A stretch of 64,000 bases of DNA from Prorocentrum cordatum (GCA_963575745.1 CAUYUJ010016061.1:628156-692155); one strand, 5' to 3'; counted from the stretch's first letter, positions 32,152 through 43,904 are shown. Notes: generated by a model from the letters alone, not told the origin. Made by a program: numbers and translations.

Positions 32152-32334
32152 TGGCCTTTACTCCCGAAGAAGATCCGGAGGCCCGATCTGTGTGCCCCAG
32201 AAGGCTTGTGCTCAGAAACAGGCTGGAGACGCACTGCAAGCTTGTGCAAGGATTGCCCTTGCTGACACGAGCTTTTTCGGTTGTGTGTCTCGAGCGGGCG
32301 CCGACAGCGGCGAGGGTCTCTTCTCAAAGAAGAA

Positions 32335-32490
32335 TCAGGAGGGAAAAAACATACAGACACAAATAGTCGACGATTCCCAAGAAAATATGGGAAGTGGGGG
32401 GGAAGACAGAAACCCAGAAATCATGGGAAAATATGGGGGATTATTTTATCTGTGTGTATTTATTTGTGTGTCCTGGGGCCCCATTCAAAG
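32335..32490 (+). repeat. Dispersed repeat R5, copy 3
   Basis: CAGACACAAATAGTCGACGA, AAGAAAATATGGGAAGTGGG and TGTGTATTTATTTGTGTGTC in the order seen at 29.1-29.5 kb, here without interruption. Confidence 0.75.
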
Positions 32491-32649
32491 AAAACTGCAT
32501 AAACAGAAATTTCATGTGGTCTGGGCGGATGTCTTGGGCCAGCGCTGGGCCCCCATGGCGGCGTCCTTGGCGCCGCTTCCGATGCGCTCCGCGCGCCGGG
32601 GAGGGGGGCCCAGCGTCGATCCAAGAAGCCTGCGCAGACCTGTAAGAAA

Positions 32650-33120
32650 CCTGCGTGGGCCCAGATCTCCGACGCCTTGAACGAAGCAGCACGGAGGTGT
32701 TTCGTCGTGTGCGGCCTTTGGGGGACTTCGCGGGGTCCCAGGAGCGTCTTGAGCTGCTCAGGATGCAGAGGCAGCCCTGGGGAAAGGGCGGGAACTTCTG
32801 GGGACCCCGCATTGAAGAATATTGGATGTCTGGGGAAGAAGAGCATCATGTGAATGCTTTGAGCTCGTGTACCCACGTATTGTCTTGCAGTCGATAGCTC
32901 CTGCCAGGGTGCGCATCGGAGCTTGAGCGGAAAAGGCGCGATGGACCGAGGCTGGCGGCGGTGGCAAGGTTTCTGTGGTTCGAGGAAGATGAGCACCAGA
33001 TGCATCTTATGATGGAGTCGTGCACCCACGTATGATCCTGCAGTCGACGTTTCCTGCCAGAGTACGCGTCGGAGCCTGAGCAGAAAAGGCGCGGTGGGCT
33101 GAGCCCGGCGGCGGCGGCGA
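32650..33120 (+). repeat. Dispersed/tandem repeat R7, two units
   Basis: TGTACCCACGTATTGTCTTG and GTGCACCCACGTATGATCCT head two tandem units of about 170 bp, with GGAGC(T/C)TGAGC(G/A)GAAAAGGC and GGCTGGCGGCGGTGG. A third, diverged unit lies at 34780-35060. No gene is supported. Confidence 0.65.
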
Positions 33121-33189
33121 CGGATGGGGGCATTGTGGGAGGCCGCTCGGAGGGCCGCGCCGCCCACACGGCCGGCCCAGGCTCCTTAC

Positions 33190-33735
33190 GGGGCCACGAC
33201 ATGTGCGAGGGGTGTGCCGAAATGGGTGTGGTGGACGCATGTGGACGGTGCGGTTGGGGTTTTCGGTGGAGTTCCCTATGGGGCCACGAGACGCTTGAGG
33301 GGTGTGCCAAAATGGGTGTGGCGGACGCATGTGGACGGTGCCATTAAGCAATTAGGTGGAGCTCCCTATGGGGCCACGAAACGTGTGACGGGTGCGATGA
33401 AATGGGTGTGGCGGACGCCTGTGGACGGTGCCATGGGGGATTTAGGTGGAGCTCCCTATGGGGCCACGAAACGTGTGAGGGGTGCGCCGACATGGGTGTG
33501 GCGGACGCATATGGACGGTGCCACTGGGGCCTTCGGTGGAGCTCCTTATGGGGCCAGGCAACGTGCGAGGTGTGTGCCGAAATGGGTGTGGCGGACGCAT
33601 GTGGACGGTGCCTCTGGGGCCTTCGGACGAGCTTCCTATGGGGACACGAAACGTGTGGTGGTGTGGTGGACGCATGTGGGCGGTGCCACTGGGGTGGGCC
33701 TCGGATGAAGCTCCCTATGGGGCCACGAAACGTGT
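33190..33735 (-). repeat. Tandem family R1, minus orientation
   Basis: Six or seven units, period about 82-90 bp, with GGTGGAGCTCCCTATGGGGC then CACGAAACG and ATGGGTGTGGCGGACGCATG. One plus-strand frame is open across almost the whole array and repeats GGAPYGATKRVRG / KWVWRTHVDGA. This follows from a period divisible by three without stops and is not evidence of a gene. Confidence 0.9.
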
Positions 33736-33739
33736 GAGG

Positions 33740-33801
33740 GGTACAGTGATGGTGATGATGACGACGATGCTGTCGATAGTGACGATAATGGCGATGATGG
33801 T

Positions 33802-33839
<38 letters not shown>

Positions 33840-33855
33840 TGATGATGATGATCAC

Positions 33856-33911
<56 letters not shown>

Positions 33912-33936
33912 CGATGACGATGATGACGACGATAAA

Positions 33937-33997
<61 letters not shown>

Positions 33998-34016
33998 GTG
34001 ATGGTGATGGTGATGG

Positions 34017-34068
<52 letters not shown>

Positions 34069-34130
34069 AACGATGAGAGGAGGAGGAGGAGGAGGAGGAG
34101 GAGGAGGAGGAGGAGGTGGATGAGGAGGAG
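33740..34130. repeat. GAT microsatellite passing into GGA
   Basis: GAT/GAC triplets (33740-34077) become GAG/GGA triplets (34078-34130). Poly-Met, His, Ser and Asp frames are artefacts. Confidence 0.95.
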
Positions 34131-34159
34131 GAGGAGGGAGGGAAGGGGGGCAGCGGGAG

Positions 34160-34450
34160 GAGGAGGAACGCGGGGCGCTGTCTCTTCAAAACGAGGACCC
34201 AACACCACATAATGGTTGGGGAAAACCGAAGGGATAACTCAGTGTCCGGGAATCCTGTCTGTTAAAAACAGTACCCGAAGGGGGGCCGGATATTTTCCGG
34301 ACATCATCAGGGAAAGAGGAGAGTAGTATGCATATTGTGTAATCGTGGACGACGAGGAGGGGGAGGAGGAGGAAGATGCGGGGCGCTGTCTTTTCAAAAC
34401 GAGGACCCAACACCACTGGATGCTTGGGAAAGCATGTCGTGAGAGATCTG
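34160..34450. repeat. Direct duplication separated by about 210 bp
   Basis: GCGGGGCGCTGTCT(C/T)TTCAAAACGAGG and CCCAACACCAC occur at 34170-34210 and again at 34378-34415. Each is preceded by GGA-rich sequence, indicating duplication of a unit that includes the microsatellite edge. Confidence 0.75.
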
Positions 34451-34779
34451 GGGGAATCCCCAGGCGCCGCGACCCAGCCTGGGAAGCGCACTCCGCAGGG
34501 CGTGCGGCGCCCCCTGGGCATCTGCCTCCACGTGCGCGCGGCGTGTCGTTGCTTCTCTCTCTCTCTCTCGGGCGGGCGGGCGCCAGCGGCGAGGCTTCGT
34601 TCTTGTTGGCGTGCGCAGCAGATCATGGAGCCGGCTGGTCGGCTGAGGTGGCCAAGCATTGGGTGCCGGGCAGCAGAACAGCGGGACAGGGCTGCTCTCC
34701 AAGAAGGAGAACTGGCACAAGCACAGACGCCCGGTGGTCCGAGGACCCCGCGCAGGCCCAGATCCCCCACGCGCTGAAC
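34451..34779. other. Unassigned GC-rich sequence
   Basis: Contains a CTCTCTCTCTCGGGCGGGCG phrase also seen near 31670-31700 and 31855-31870, part of another small dispersed repeat. No gene. Confidence 0.4.
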
Positions 34780-35060
34780 AAATCAGCGAGGAGGTGGTCC
34801 GCCGTTTCTGGCCCCCCAGGACCGTCAGAACATTGCTCCGGGTGCAAGGCCAACCCTTGGGCGAGCGTCGGGGTTTCCGCGGGGGCGCACTGGAACAAAA
34901 AGAATACTTCGGATCTGAGGGGAAGACGAGCATCACGTGCATCCTTTTGCGTGTCGTACATCCACGCGTGGGCTTGCGGTCTGTAGTTCCTTGCTTGGGT
35001 ACGCGTCGGAGCTTTGGCGGAAAGGGCGCGGTAGACTGAGGCTGGCGGCGGTGGAGGGGC
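34780..35060 (+). repeat. Repeat R7, diverged copy
   Basis: Shares GTACGCGTCGGAGC, GGCGGAAAGGGCGCGGTAGA and GGCTGGCGGCGGTGG with 32.9-33.1 kb in the same order. Confidence 0.6.
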
Positions 35061-35534
35061 TCTCGATTTTGAAGAAGAAGACGACGAAGAAGAAGAAGAA
35101 GAGCATCAGCACCGAGGTGTTTCGCCGTTCTCGGCCTCTCGTGGGGAGCTCTCGGAGGGTCGTCCGCGGGGCGCGGGCCAAGTGCGTCGCGCTCTCGCCC
35201 GCGAGCGGGGGGGCGTAGTGCGGGCGCCTCGGGGGGGCGGGGGGGGGGCTCTCGGAGGGCCCTCGGAGGGCTTCGAGGAGGGGGGGGTCGGAGGATCCCT
35301 AGAGGGGGGAGAGAATCGGGGGCAACGTGGGGGGGGGCATAGGCCCAAGGGGGGGGGCTCGACCCCCAATCGCCCATTCATCGCCCACGGGGGTCTGATA
35401 GCCCACTCCGCCCAGGAACGTGCAGTTTCGCTATCGAAGCATCGCCAACCTATCGGCGATGTATCGCCGATTCAAGCTCGATGTTTCCCGCCCTGAGCTG
35501 GTCCCCCCTGTCGTTCCCCCACCAGAGGATAAGC
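35061..35534. other. Unassigned, G-rich in the middle
   Basis: AAGAAG-rich block (35075-35100), then poly-G-rich DNA (35215-35360). CATCGCC..TATCGGCGATG near 35440-35465 resembles the FB core. No gene. Confidence 0.4.
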
Positions 35535-36327
35535 AGGAGGTGAGAGGAGGAGGAGGAGGAGGAGGAGGAGGAGGAGGAGGAGGAGGAGGAGGAGGAGGAG
35601 GAGGAGGAGGAGGAGGAGGAGGAGGAGTGGCAGAGGACCAGAGCAAACCCAGGATGCAGCGCCGATGCTGTAGTACGCCTTTTCTCCCCCTCGGCCCATC
35701 TCCCTGCTCCAGCCACCTTCTCCCTCGGCTCCCCTCCTCTCCCCCTATGGGCCCTACTCCCCGCTCCACACGCACACACTCCTCCTCCTCCCGCGGGCGC
35801 CGCTCCCCCTTTTTCTCTTGCCCCCGTTCCTCCCCCTTGGGCCCTCGCCGCCCCTGTGGCCGCTCCGCCCTCCCTCCGTCGATCCCCTGCACGGAGCGCA
35901 AGCCCGACTTGCAGCGGGGCCGGGGCCGGGGCCGTCCGCCAAACAGCCCTCGACAGTTCATGCCGGCGGGCTCGCGGAAGGCCGGGGTGGGCTTCGACGG
36001 GCTCAGCGAAGGACCGGGGCGGCTGAGGGGGGGTCTGCCATTGCTCGCTTTCCTCCTCCTCCTCCTCCTCCTCCTCCCTCTCCTCCTCCTCCTCGTCCTC
36101 GTCCTCCTCCTCCTCCTCCTCCTCTCCTTCCTCCTCCTCCTCCTCCTCCTCCTCCTCTCCTCCTCCTCCTCCTCCTCCTCTCCTCCTCCTCCTCCTCCTC
36201 CTCCCTCCTCCCCTCCTCCTCCTCCTCCTCCTCCTCCTCCTCCTCCTCCTCCTCCTCCTCCTCCTCCTCCTCCTCCTCCTCCTCCTCCTCCTCCTCCTCC
36301 TCCTCCTCCTCCTCCTCCTCCTCCTAG
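35535..36327. repeat. GGA tract and TCC tract in opposite orientation
   Basis: GGA triplets (35535-35627) and TCC triplets (36046-36327) flank a GC-rich 400-bp spacer with no identified gene. The reverse strand just outside the TCC tract reads GAGCAATGGCAGACCCCCC. The GGA tract ending at 43865 is followed by GAGCAGTGGCAGACCCCCCC, so these microsatellites share flanking sequence. Confidence 0.9.
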
Positions 36328-36478
36328 CCCTGCGCGCCCAGGAGAGCTGCTGCTGATGGGGGTTGGCGAGCCTCGCCTGACCGAAGATACCCTTCGCTGG
36401 CGATCGGCCCGCCCCAGGCCGCATCGTCCAACTCACTGTTCCATCTCACGCCATGTCTCGTTTCTCTTTCTTTCTCCC

Positions 36479-37440
36479 ATGTTGACGTACGTCCACTGGA
36501 ACGCACAGAGTTGCGACGATGCGTGGTTGTACGACATTAGCGACGAGTTTACGCATGTCGACGTGATCGCGATCACGTCCACGGGCCAGCGGGCTCCCGA
36601 GGATCGTTCCACCATCATCACCGACCTGAGGCACCACTTTGCCTTGAGGTACGGCTATACCTTAAGCAAGCACATGAACAGATCGTGCGGCGTGGCTCTT
36701 CTTCTGCGAAAACGTGTGTTCAAACGCAATGACGTCGTGGACTCTCGCTACACCAGCTGACCTGCAAGGACGGGTAGCCCTTTTTTTCGATTTCGTTCAG
36801 GAAGATATGACATAGTCTTCCCCGTCACCTACTTCCCACCGCGTCCGAGCGGACGCCGCCTCGGTCGAGAGTCTCATGCTCCTCGCGCTCACACTAGCTA
36901 TCGTGCCACAGTGGACGCAGTGTGTCAATGGATGTCAAAACAAGAACGTGGGCCAGACGACGTTCTACGATCGTCCGGGGCTACGATTTCAATGATGGAT
37001 ACGGCTTTCGCGTTCGCCCTGGTCAGGTTCAGTGCCAGGTGCGGCCGGATTCCCTGGGTATCTTCGCTCGGAACAACACGATGCTGCCGACCAGGTTCTG
37101 GAGCTCATGGAACGCCATAACCTTGTCGCGATCACTACACACTATAACATCGGTCCGACGTATTTGGGTGCCAAAACGTGCAGCACCATCGACCACACTG
37201 CTGTGGATTATGCGTTTGTACCTGCTGTTACACACTGCGCTGCACTGCGACGGGCCAACATGAAGCTCAAGTTGATTAGCCAGCAGGGTATCCAGGATCA
37301 TGTGCCATTGCTTCTGAATGCCGACTACAGATTCGACCTGAGTGATGCGGGCACAACCCCTGTGAGATGGGACTTCGATCGTTTGGCGCAGGCGTTGCAG
37401 AAAGAAGTGGGGGGTCCAGGATTTCATGTTAGACTCAGAA
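36479..37440 (+). pseudogene. AP-endonuclease domain of the LINE
   Basis: The domain is read across three frames. The first starts at the ATG at 36479 with VHWNAQS, the metal-binding Asn motif, and stops at 36760. The second runs from about 36765 and shifts at the T/C-rich run near 36785 to a frame with RYDIVFPVTYFPPRP. Another shift gives DFNDGYGF (36985-37008), matching the conserved D-x-N motif. A last shift near 37032 gives ERHNLVAITTHYNIGPTYLG, STIDHTAVDYAFVP and QDHVPLL (Asp-His at 37296-37301), the C-terminal catalytic motifs. All the usual motifs remain but the frame is broken, so no enzyme can be made. Confidence 0.85.
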
Positions 37441-40400
37441 GCTCAGTTCGAGGCTCAGGGCGACTTCCACGACCTACTGCTCCATGAGCCTGCCCCCGAT
37501 TGTGCATGGCAGAAGTGGGTAGCTCTTGTTTTCTCGACGGCGGAGCGGCACTTCCAGAGACATTTACTGATCCGAAGGTGCTGGGATATGGTCGCCTCCG
37601 CAGTCAACTGCTACGGGGACGCCGTCAAGCCCGCGAGGAAGGGAAGGGTGATTTGGCCTCTGCATCGATGCTGGCACGGTGATCTAAGAAGCTTCGCGCT
37701 CTTCGGCGATCTCGGCAAGAGGAAGCTGTCTCTCAGCTGGTAGGCGAATTCAGTCAAGCATGGCGAGGACGTCGACATGCAGAGGCGCGGCGGCAACCCC
37801 ATCTTCTGGCTGGACAGCGCGGAGGACCCAAGCGCCGCCGCTACAACCTCGCCTCCTCCCACGCCCCGCGGATGAGTGAGATCAGATCGCACTCCCAGCA
37901 AGCTGGCCCTCTGGGAGGTTTCTCTGCCGCCCCCGCCTGTTCCCCCTACTACCAGCGGGCTCTGGCTGAGGGCCTCCCTGCCCCTCCTCCGCTGGGAAGC
38001 GGCAGCTCCGAGCACGCGGAGAAGGGGCGCGACGACCTGGCTGCTGAGCTGGCGGCGACGGCTCCACGGCGCAAGGCGGCACCACTGCATTCGATACCGT
38101 CGGAGCTTATAATGATCGCGCTGGACCCGACGAGGCGCTTCGACGGCTCGCACAGGAGACCTCGCCGTCGCCGCGGAGAGGGCGGTGATGGTGACGAGCC
38201 CGAAGAGGTTTCTCAGGCTGCGCCTCATCGCTCCGAGTTTGTCTCTCGCCATCGGCATGGGGGGGGGCCGACGCGGCCTGGGTTCTGATGCCACCCAGAC
38301 GATCTCGAACGAGCACAGTCTGAAAGCCCTTCAGATAGCATTTCACCACACCCGACGCGCACGCCGCACACCGATTGCACGGCATCACTCGAGGGCCACG
38401 GGATTGGACAGACGTACTGGCAAGGATGGTTTCTCAGCGCGTCGGCACAGTCATGGCTTATGCCGCATGGGAGCGTTGTGGCACAAGGCTCAGCTTCATC
38501 GTGGCCCAGAAGACCGAGTCCCTGACCGTGAGCACGGATATCATCGCCGGCGTAGTCGTGGGGGAGCCCTGCTTTGTCAGGAGGCATTGTTAGGGCGCTC
38601 GAGGTCACTGGGGGGTTCCATTGTGACGGCCAAGGAAGACATGGCCAACGCTTTCGGTTGCACTGCCTTCTCGCCCCTTCGGGCTACCGTGGTCACATCG
38701 ATACGCGAGGACACGCGCTGTCATTTTCACCAGCGTCGCGAGAAAAGCACTTTCACGATTGCGGGCGCCGACGGAGAGCAGACCATGCACAACCTCTGCG
38801 GCGCCTTCATGGGCGACAGCCCCGCAACCCTATTTGTTCGCGCGCGCACCTTCCGTCAGCCTGCACAGCCTTGGCTGGATGCGATGAGGGGAAAGACCGG
38901 GCGAGGCGAGGCCCCACCGCGCCTGGCCACCTACTCTGAACGGTTGGAGGCTGAGCTGACCCCACCAAGGCCTCCGACGCTTCCCTCTCGCACGGTGTGG
39001 CCTAGCGAGGCGGTTTGCCCCGCGTGGGTTCCAATTCTCCAAATGGCATGCCGCATTTACGCCGACGGCACCAGCAAAACGCACGTTGCCACCTCGGCGC
39101 CGAACGCTCGACACACGCTCGAGGTCGCCCACTGGCACCTGCACGCTGCGCTGGAGCCAGACGGCTATGCGCACAATCCAGGACAAAGCAGCGTTACCCC
39201 TTCGTTCGTTGGCCAGGGCTCTCATAAGCACGCTGCTGCTGTGTTCGGGGGTACCGTTAAGCTGCCTGGCCAGGTCCAATGTGGCAGCGTTGCGTTGGGC
39301 ACCCGGACTACCGTGAACGGGGGCGTCCAGGGAGAACTTCAGAGGCGCAGATTGGCTTGCAGGAGGGGCCACTACACCACGGGCAGGTTTTGGAGCCAGA
39401 ACCAGGTTTGGAGCTTCACGAGGATCGTCTTCGGGGCCGTGGTCCAGGGTGCTCTCTTGTCAGGCCTCACTACCCTGATCCTGTCCGAGGCCCAGGCACG
39501 GCGCCTGGACCGAGTGATGGTTGGCTTCGCGCGCAAGCTCTTGGGGGGAGGAGCTTGCATCAAGACGGAGGAGGTGGATGAAGGAGGCGCCCCTGTCGTC
39601 GACGAGCTAGGTCGTCCTGTTCTGCGGTACCGTGCCCTCACGGATGTCACCGTCTTGAAGAAAGTAGGTGTTGCCCCCTCAGGCGTGGAGTTGCGGGTGA
39701 GACGGCTTCGCCAATACCAACAGTGGATCCGACTCCCCGATCGTCATCCTCAGGAGCTAGGAGCTTTGTTTGGGCAGTTACCCATGGAGGAGAGTCCCAC
39801 GGTGACCGAGCCTGGCTTGTTCCAGGAACACTTGGACTCATACGCCAGCCGCTTCGCGCTCGACATCTTGAGCCCCGTCCAGAAGTCCGAGGCGTCTCTT
39901 CTTGAAGGTTGGTTGTTCTCGGGACCCTCATCAGAACCAGCACTGCGTCTGAATGTCAAGGCCCTGTTCATGGATGGGGACCTCAAGGAGCAGTTCCTGG
40001 CCATAGACCTTGGGCTCTTACGTGCTGCCGGAAAAACTTGTGTGATCCCCCCACCTCCTGGGCTCTATGGCGCTCTTCCTGGCCTCGTGGATCGCGCAGG
40101 TGCCCTAGGCGCGCCCCCCCCCCCCCCCCTCCCACGGCGAGCTGGGCGCGTGACCTTAAGGACTCCCAGGGGCAGGTACGCGGCCAGGTCTTTCAAACTC
40201 GACGGGCCCGTTCTGGCGCACCAACGGTTCTCCAAGGATGGAGGCCACACGTGCAGGTCCATCGTGATTTCCATCATCGCCACGAACGAATGCATCTTCT
40301 GTCACCCATCGTTTCGCACGCATCGCATCGCACAGGAACACGCAGCACAGGCAGCCCTGAAGGCCCGATGTCCTCCGAGAGCCTCGACGTTCCATCACCC

Positions 40401-40446
40401 CGCCCTGGAACCCCATTGGCCTGCTCTGCCCCTTGTCCGGGATTAA
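37441..40446 (+). pseudogene. Reverse transcriptase region of the LINE, catalytic site altered
   Basis: The linker and finger region is frame-broken (37426-38600; a P-E-L motif, IPSELIMIALDPTRRF, near 38095-38140). From about 38605 one frame is open to 40446. Motif A is DMANAF, its Asp codon at 38638. GAFMGDSPATLF corresponds to the conserved G-x-MGD block (38800-38835). The catalytic box expected as (Y/F)ADD reads YADG at 39058-39069: the second Asp codon GAC is GGC. The thumb follows with SGLTTLILSEAQ and ARKLLGGGA (39450-39560). A finger with CIFC (40291-40302) and QEH (40333-40341) lies near the end. Known family biology says both Asp residues are needed for polymerisation, so the altered box alone predicts an inactive enzyme. 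Confidence 0.85.
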
Positions 40447-40796
40447 GGTGGCCTCGATCCTCGGCGGTCATTGTTCGGAGCATGCGCGCGGCTGCGCCGA
40501 GCCGCCTCGGGGCCGAGCCGAGCTGACCAGACACCTTCGCACGCGCGCCCCGCGGCGACCCATCACCTTCGGCATCGACGTTCCGCCTGGGCGAGAAGGA
40601 GCTGGACGCGGCAAGGCGGTCACGCTCCAAGGGAGGGGGCTCGCAGAGAGGCCGCCATGGCTCGGCAGCCGCTCCCCGACCTTGCGGAGGGCGGCGCGCC
40701 CAGCGCAGCAGGGGCCCGCGGAGCGACGGCCATTGGCAGCCACAGCGGGCCGCGGGCGGCGGCGCGGCGAAGGCAACAGGCAGCGACGACCTCAAG

Positions 40797-41110
40797 ATGG
40801 AGCTTGGCAGGAGCCACGGGATCCCCGAGGATACGCTCGATAGGCCCCCGCCCATGAACGCCCAGCTCATGGCGAAGATAGTACCCATCTTGATGAGAGC
40901 CGTTCTTGGAAACCCATTCATGCCGCGTCAGATCACGGCGGCAGACTTCATCACGATGACAATGGACGAGGACGCTCCACTTGCGCAGTCTGCCTTTCGA
41001 GCAGGCCGCGCGCGCGCGACAGGAGCCGCTCGCCTTCGCGACCTGCATCAGAAGTCTCCAGACAGCTCGCAGCGCGACGCCACGGAGTCGGTGGGAGCGC
41101 GCAACTCCAA
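40797..41110 (+). pseudogene. Probable C-terminal extension of the LINE polyprotein
   Basis: A new frame begins with PPMNAQLMAKIVPILMRAVL and continues to DEDAPLAQSAFRAGRARA. This helical, Ala/Leu-rich segment resembles the tail that follows the zinc finger in dinoflagellate LINE proteins as I remember them. It is out of frame with the reverse transcriptase, so another shift lies around 40450-40790. The assignment rests on position and composition more than on a firm motif. Confidence 0.4.
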
Positions 41111-41299
41111 GGACTGGGCCGACCAGAAGGGCAGGCCTCGCGCCAAGGTCACACAACGAACGGGTACTCCAGCTCGCCCTAGACGAACTGGATCCGTAGA
41201 CAGGCCTGGAGGGAGACTGTCACGTAGAAATGCGCAGGATGATGTGGGCAGCGGGCGTCAGGCTCGTGGCTCTAGATTGGATCCAGTAATTGACAGAAT

Positions 41300-41710
41300 G
41301 AGAGGTTTTAATAATGATGCGGGCATTTTTGGGACTTCCTTGTTTGATGCGCGTGGGGGTTGTGGCGCTGTCGCTGGGAGCGCAGTGGATCGTCCGAGGG
41401 CCGAACACGATGGGAGTGATGGGGATCAGCGACCACGTGTACGCACTGGGAGTGCGGGGGATCAGCGACTTCGTGAGCTCGCTGGGAGTGCAGTGGATCA
41501 ACGGCGTGCTGATCGAGCTGGGAGCGCCGTGGATCAGCGACCAGGTGTCCTTGCTGGGAGTGCGGGGATCAGCGACCTGATGTGCTCGCTGGGAGCGCTG
41601 TGGCACAGCGACCTCCTGCTCTTGCTGGGAGTGCTTGAGATCGGGCGGTTTCGGAGCTCGCTGGGACTGCAGCGGATCGTGTTCCTCGAGGCGCGCTCGG
41701 GGGGCCCGTG
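41300..41710. repeat. 36-bp tandem repeat 3' of the LINE
   Basis: About nine imperfect units with CTGGGAGTGCGGGGGATCAG and CGACTTCGTGAGCTCG. In one plus frame this gives LGVRGISDFVSS 12-mers. It may be the 3' region of the LINE or an unrelated minisatellite. Confidence 0.7.
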
Positions 41711-42110
41711 ATCCCCGCGCAGTTCGTGGAGGCAGGCCACGCCGTTGCCGCTGTTGACCCTCCCCCCCCCCTTCCTGGCCACCGCTCCGCTTCTGCCCCT
41801 CCTCAGGCCCCGAGATCTCTCAGCGTGAAGGAGTTGGTGGCCTACGTTACGAGGTTTTGATGGTTTTTCGTTTCTCGGGAACTGGGTCTCTTAGGGACCG
41901 GTCCTTGTGCAGGCATGTGCTCTCGTCTCGGTGTCTGTGCCTCCAGGTTGAGCGAGGACAACTCGGGGCTCCCTGCTGGGGTGGGCCGTCCACGATTCGC
42001 TTGCCAAGCGCACGATAGATCGTATATAGTTGAGTGTTGCCCCGCGCGTTCGCTATGTAGTCTCCCTGGCTGGAGACATTCGGTCCAATATCGTTTCGCC
42101 GCCGCCGCCG
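41711..42110. other. Unassigned sequence
   Basis: GC-moderate DNA between the 36-bp repeats and a TCC tract. No gene, RNA or repeat was recognised. Confidence 0.45.
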
Positions 42111-42420
42111 CCTCCTCTTCCTCCTCCTCGTCATCATCCTCCCCTTCCCTTTCCTCCTCCGTCTTCTCCTCTTCTACCTCCTCCTCCTCCTCCTCCTCCT
42201 CCTCCTCCTCCTCCTCCTCCGTTTCCTCCTCTTCCACCTCCTCCTCCTCCTCCTCCTCCTCCTCCTCCTCCTCCTCCTCCTCCTCCCCCTCCTCATTTAC
42301 TGCCGATGTCACTTCAGCCTCCGAGCACATTGCCTTGCCTCTCTTCAGTATCAGTGTCCTCCCCTGTCTCACCAACATCATGAGCAGCATTTTCATCATC
42401 GCCATCACCAGCATCATCAT

Positions 42421-42455
<35 letters not shown>

Positions 42456-43205
42456 GCATAATCATCAGAGTCAGCAGCAGTTACATCAGCAGCAGCAGTT
42501 GCAGCATCATCAGCATGATCAGGACCATGATCATCACCACCACAACCCCCGCATAGCATCATCATCCGCACGATCAGGAGCATAATCAGCACACTCATCA
42601 ACAACCGCATCAGCAACAACATCAGCATCATCATCGCTATCGTATCATAATTGCCATCAACCGCAGCAGCATCATCAGCAGCAAATCATGATCATCGTCG
42701 TCGTCAGCATCACCACCCCATCGTCATAGTAAGGGCGAATTTCTGCATCAATACCATCATCGGCATAATCACAGTCATCGTCATCATGACCAGCAGCATC
42801 ATCATCGAGTATAACATCACCGAAATAAGTAGCAACGCCACCATCATCATTTTACCATCGTAATCATCATCAGCATCACCAGCACCAGCATCAACATCAT
42901 CAGCATCGTCAGCATCATCAGCAGCATCATCCTCAGTAGCGTCATGCTCCTCTTAAGCAGCAGCATCATCATCAGCATCGGCATTATCAGCGTCAGCAGC
43001 AGCATCGTCAGCATCATCTGCGTCATCATCATCAGCAGCAGCAGCATCATCATCATCATCATCATCATCATCGCCATCATTATCCTCATCATCAACAGCA
43101 TCATCACCGCCGTCACCATAGTCGCCAGCATCATCTCCATCAGTATCAGAATCACCCTCGCCATCTCCATCGTAATGTCCATCATCATTGTCCTCGTCTT
43201 CGTCC
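42111..43205. repeat. TCC tract then CAT/CAG trinucleotide tract
   Basis: TCC triplets (42111-42290), a short spacer, then about 830 bp of TCA/CAG/CAT triplets (42375-43205) like the one at the left edge of the window. Ile/Ser, Met/Leu and Asp-rich frames are artefacts. Confidence 0.95.
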
Positions 43206-43695
43206 TTCCCACCCTCCTCCAGCGCCAGCCAGCCCACGGTCATCCTTGCCAGCCCGCGCCACGCGACCCCTCCGCATCGGCACCCGCCCGATTTCGCCCC
43301 GACCGGACGGCTTCAGCTCGCCGTGCGCAACACCATCGCGTCGCAGGACGTGCCACGCAGCACCTCCTCGACTCTTCAAGGCCGCCATGGCTCACGCCGC
43401 CGCGAGGACTTAGAGTGCCCCCCTCAGTCGCACTGCTGCTCCTGGTCTCTTTCGACGCCATCGCGACGCACAGCGGCCAGAAGCTGCAGGGGCCTGTCCG
43501 ACTCCTCTGGCTCGAATCGAACCGATTTCCCTGGCTGCCGATTCGAACCGACTCGATCTGGAGATTCCGACTCGCGATTCCGATTTCAAGTTCGCCCGAT
43601 CCGACTCTTGCCGATTCGATGTGGTTGCCAGCTTCTGCCGATATCCTGCCGATCGTTCTTCGCCCTGGCTCTTGGATGGTCCAGAAACAAGGGAG
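43206..43695. other. Unassigned GC-rich sequence with CCGATTCG repeats
   Basis: From about 43500 to 43620, CCGATTCGA/CCGACTCG phrases recur irregularly. The left half looks single-copy but carries no recognisable gene. Confidence 0.45.
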
Positions 43696-43865
43696 GGAGA
43701 GGAGGAGGAGGAGGAGGAGGAGGAGGAGGAGGAGGAGGAGGAGGAGGAGGGAGGAGGAGGAAGGAGGGAGGAGAGGAGGAGGAGGAGGAGGAGGGAGGAG
43801 GAGAGGAGGAGAGGAGGAGGAGGAGGAGGAGGAGGAGGAGGAGGAGGAGGAGGAGGAGGAGGAAG
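43696..43865. repeat. GGA microsatellite with conserved right flank
   Basis: GGA triplets end in GGCGAGCAGTGGCAGACCCC, which matches the reverse strand at about 36030-36045 beside the TCC tract there. Confidence 0.95.
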
Positions 43866-43904
43866 GCGAGCAGTGGCAGACCCCCCCCGCAGCTGCCCTG
43901 GTCC

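Larger units (their letters stand above)
36479..41110 (+). mobile_element. Decayed non-LTR (LINE-type) retrotransposon
   Basis: About 4.6 kb holding, in order, an AP-type endonuclease, a linker, a reverse transcriptase with thumb/C-terminal region, a Cys/His finger and a further conserved-looking tail. This is the single-polyprotein layout of endonuclease-bearing non-LTR elements common in dinoflagellate genomes. At least four frame changes and an altered catalytic motif show it is inactive. The left limit is uncertain: a TCC tract ends at 36327 and no ORF1 is recognised. The right limit is set where protein similarity fades. No poly-A tail or target duplication was found. Confidence 0.85.

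Noticed and set aside
33124-33708. A 194-codon gene over the inverted R1 array
   Set aside because: The unit length is near a multiple of three and the sense strand lacks stops. No start, unique region or domain exists. Kept as a finding to test, not as a gene.
40471-40857. Independent genes in the GC-rich DNA 3' of the reverse transcriptase
   Set aside because: Overlapping frames are open on both strands because of GC content. Position suggests decayed LINE sequence.
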